In this document: piece after piece, positions 6,848-8,148 of the stretch
How the letters are laid out: every line of letters starts with the position of its first letter
How positions within the stretch are numbered: position 1 is the stretch's first letter
Assembly: GCA_015657605.1 (NCBI GenBank)
Contig: JACDQO010000121.1
Span: forward strand, 1-8,148
DNA: 8,148 nucleotides
Reading direction: 5' to 3'
Source: Limnohabitans sp.
Lineage (GTDB): Bacteria; Pseudomonadota; Gammaproteobacteria; Burkholderiales; Burkholderiaceae_C
The notes under the pieces: model-generated
What the model saw: only the letters and a program-made list of their open reading frames with translations
What the model was told of the DNA's origin: nothing
The model's database searches: none
Made by a program: the position numbers and the translations under genes

Positions 6848-7675
6848 TCAGGCCGAAGTCCAGCCCAGATCGGAGGAGAGCTGCGCCGCGAATCCCCTCA
6901 ACGCTTGCGCCACAGGACCCGTCCAATCGGTGTCCAGGGTGGCGGTCGAGCCCAGCGACACCACGCCCAAAGCCAAATGCCCATCCGCATCAAAAACGGG
7001 GGCACAAAAACCCGAAATACCGGGCAGCAACACATTGACCACGCGGCCCAAACCTTGGGCTCGGGTTTCGGTGTTCATCGCCTTCACTTGCGCTGCTGTC
7101 GAGGGCAAATCGCTGCGTCCGAGTTTGCGGGCCAGGGCAAGCTCCGCCTCGATCATGGGTTGGGCCTTATCGGCCGCGCCGCCGTGGCCCATGAACGCTG
7201 CAAAACACCGGCCCGTGGCCGAAGACAGCAAAGGCATCACATCGCCCAAGCGCAAGCTGACGGGCATGGCCATGGGCGCTTCTTGCCAATGCACCAAGGT
7301 CGGGCCCCGATTGCCCCAGACCGCCAAGGCCAAGGTGTGGCCGGTCTGGTCCATCAAAGTGGGCAAGCGCTCACGCGCCAGTTTGACCGCGTCCAGCCTG
7401 GACAGCGTGGCCAGACCCAAGCGCAAAGTGGCGGGGCCGAGTTCGTAGCGGGTGTTGGCATCCTGCACCACCAAACTCAGGCGCTGAAAGCTCACCAGGT
7501 AGCGGTGGGCCTTGGCTGCGCTCATGCCAGCGGCACTGGCCAGGTCGCGCAGCATTAAGGGGCCCGGTGCTTGGGCCAGCACATCCAGAAGGGCAAAACC
7601 CACCTCTACCGACTGAATGCCTGCGCGCTCTTTGTCCCCTTCCGGGGTCATTTCGATGGTGCTGGAATGGGCCAT
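6848..7675 (-). CDS. IclR-family transcriptional regulator
   Basis: This is a cytoplasmic DNA-binding regulator of 275 residues, typical for IclR proteins. The winged HTH covers about residues 19-80 (IQSVEVGFALLDVLAQAPGP, then LRDLASAAGMSAAKAHRYLVSFQRLSLV). The effector-binding domain covers about 95-270. It includes SLRLGDVMPLLSSATGRCFAAFM (139-161), the usual IclR signature, and VVNVLLPGISGFCAPVFDADGHLALGVVSL (212-241). IclR proteins commonly sense aromatic or small organic acids and repress a divergent catabolic gene. Here the divergent neighbour is an FAH-family hydrolase gene, and the shared 135-bp intergenic region holds overlapping palindromes suitable as its operator. The ATG at 7675 is taken as start; the ATG at 7651 is possible and would still leave the HTH intact. 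Shine-Dalgarno signals are weak at both. The effector is unknown; regulation of homogentisate-type catabolism is a guess from the neighbour. Confidence 0.9.
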   Translation of the reverse strand: MAHSSTIEMTPEGDKERAGIQSVEVGFALLDVLAQAPGPLMLRDLASAAGMSAAKAHRYLVSFQRLSLVVQDANTRYELGPATLRLGLATLSRLDAVKLARERLPTLMDQTGHTLALAVWGNRGPTLVHWQEAPMAMPVSLRLGDVMPLLSSATGRCFAAFMGHGGAADKAQPMIEAELALARKLGRSDLPSTAAQVKAMNTETRAQGLGRVVNVLLPGISGFCAPVFDADGHLALGVVSLGSTATLDTDWTGPVAQALRGFAAQLSSDLGWTSA

Positions 7676-7693
7676 ATGCTCTAGAATCAGGTT

Positions 7694-7716
7694 TCGTTTA
7701 GTTAAACGAGTTTAAC
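7694..7716. promoter_or_regulatory. Putative IclR operator: two overlapping 7-2-7 palindromes
   Basis: TCGTTTA-gt-TAAACGA (7694-7709) and GTTAAAC-ga-GTTTAAC (7701-7716) are both perfect inverted repeats with 7-bp arms and 2-bp spacers, and they share the middle TAAAC half-site. The stretch is AT-rich in otherwise GC-rich DNA. It lies 18 bp upstream of the iclR start and 94 bp upstream of the divergent hydrolase start, as expected for an autoregulating IclR operator. The pairing with this regulator is inferred. Confidence 0.5.
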
Positions 7717-7745
7717 AATGCGTAATTGGCGCGCCATGGACTGCG

Positions 7746-7771
7746 TCATCCCTCAGGGGGTTCATCCCTGA
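7746..7771. repeat. TCATCCCT direct repeat with nested inverted repeat upstream of the hydrolase gene
   Basis: TCATCCCT occurs at 7746-7753 and 7762-7769, a 16-bp period. TCAGGG (7753-7758) and CCCTGA (7766-7771) form an inverted repeat with a 7-nt spacer. It lies 39 bp before the hydrolase start, where a promoter, leader hairpin or second operator could sit. No clear -10/-35 pair was identified. Confidence 0.3.
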
Positions 7772-7810
7772 TGCACTCGGCATCGAACCACAGTAAAACA
7801 GGCACACATC

Positions 7811-8148
7811 ATGAAATTGGCGACCTACAAAGACGGCTCACGCGACGGACAACTGGTGGTGGTTTCGCGTGACCTGAGCACTGCCCATTATGCGACCGGC
7901 ATCGCCAGCAAGTTGCAGCAGGTGCTGGACGACTGGAACTTTCTGGCCCCCCAGCTCGAAGACCTGTACAGCACCCTCAACCAAGGCAAAGCACGCCACG
8001 CTTTCCCTTTCGACCCAGAGCGCTGCATGGCCCCGCTGCCCCGCGCCTACCAGTGGGCCGATGGCTCACGCCTACATCAACCACGTCGAGCTGGTCCGTG
8101 CGGCGCGCAACTCGGAGGTGCCCAGCAGCTTCTACACCGACCCGCTGA
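7811..8148 (+). CDS. Fumarylacetoacetate hydrolase family protein, 5' part, frameshifted and cut by the right edge
   Basis: This is the N-terminus of an FAH-family hydrolase (about 330 residues in Burkholderiales), a cytoplasmic metal-dependent C-C bond hydrolase acting on products such as fumarylacetoacetate. Residues 1-86 run in one frame: MKLATYKDGSRDGQLVVVSR at the start, DWNFLAPQLEDLY (41-53), then KARHAFPF and MAPLPRAYQWADGS (73-86). This matches the N-terminal accessory domain that precedes the catalytic domain. After codon 86 (ending 8068) that frame gives an unrelated Arg/Pro/Gln-rich peptide. The +1 frame from 8070 gives AYINHVELVRAARNSEV and SSFYTDPL, the expected continuation. One extra base at about 8067-8069 therefore breaks the gene, through either mutation or an assembly error. 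The metal-binding residues lie beyond the window. It is divergent from iclR, which probably controls it. The exact substrate is not certain. Confidence 0.8.
   Translation, partial: MKLATYKDGSRDGQLVVVSRDLSTAHYATGIASKLQQVLDDWNFLAPQLEDLYSTLNQGKARHAFPFDPERCMAPLPRAYQWADGSRLHQPRRAGPCGAQLGGAQQLLHRPA

Noticed and set aside
6807..6926. Longer start for the DUF3108 protein at 6926
   Set aside because: It would overlap the iclR coding sequence by about 79 nt and place a non-family segment before the membrane anchor; starts at 6806 or 6800 fit better.
6233..7558. 441-codon plus-strand ORF spanning the opposite strand of the DUF3108 and iclR genes
   Set aside because: It runs across two well-supported genes and their gap, with low-complexity Pro/Arg/Gln/His composition, so it is a high-GC shadow frame.

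Overview
This window looks like ordinary chromosomal DNA from a high-GC betaproteobacterium, most likely order Burkholderiales and probably Comamonadaceae. The evidence is the codon use, the presence of a DUF3567 protein (a small family I know essentially only from Betaproteobacteria), and the close resemblance of the GlcD, AbrB-type transporter and fumarylacetoacetate-hydrolase-family proteins to those of that group. The genus assignment is not supported. I see no rRNA, tRNA, CRISPR array, insertion sequence or phage gene. Eight genes fill almost all of the sequence, and most long alternative-frame ORFs are shadows created by high GC.

Left block, minus strand (1-2519), read right to left: purU (formyltetrahydrofolate deformylase), a GcvA-like LysR regulator, then glcD (glycolate oxidase FAD subunit), which runs off the left edge with about 220 codons visible. 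The gaps are 47 and 85 nt, so a loose operon is possible. PurU releases formate from 10-formyl-THF. GlcD oxidises glycolate to glyoxylate. The group therefore touches C2/C1 metabolism (glycolate, glyoxylate, glycine, folate C1 units), and the LysR protein is a candidate local regulator.

Middle block, plus strand (2723-5138), divergent from purU: a class III PLP-dependent omega-amino acid:pyruvate-type aminotransferase, overlapped by 8 nt by an AbrB-family integral membrane protein with a clear internal duplication. The two are very likely translationally coupled. The 203-bp divergent intergenic region (2520-2722) holds several short inverted repeats and the start-determining Shine-Dalgarno of the aminotransferase.

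Right block, minus strand (5220-7675): an IclR-family regulator, then a single-pass, proline-rich, TonB-like-architecture protein with a C-terminal DUF3108 domain, then a small DUF3567 protein. Divergent from iclR, at 7811, begins a fumarylacetoacetate-hydrolase-family gene running off the right edge. Its reading frame is broken by an apparent one-base insertion near 8067-8069. The 135-bp intergenic region between them contains two overlapping 7-2-7 palindromes that make a good candidate IclR operator.

I found no convincing novel system. The points most worth a second look are the frameshift in the FAH-family gene, the overlapping operator palindromes, and the aminotransferase-transporter coupling.
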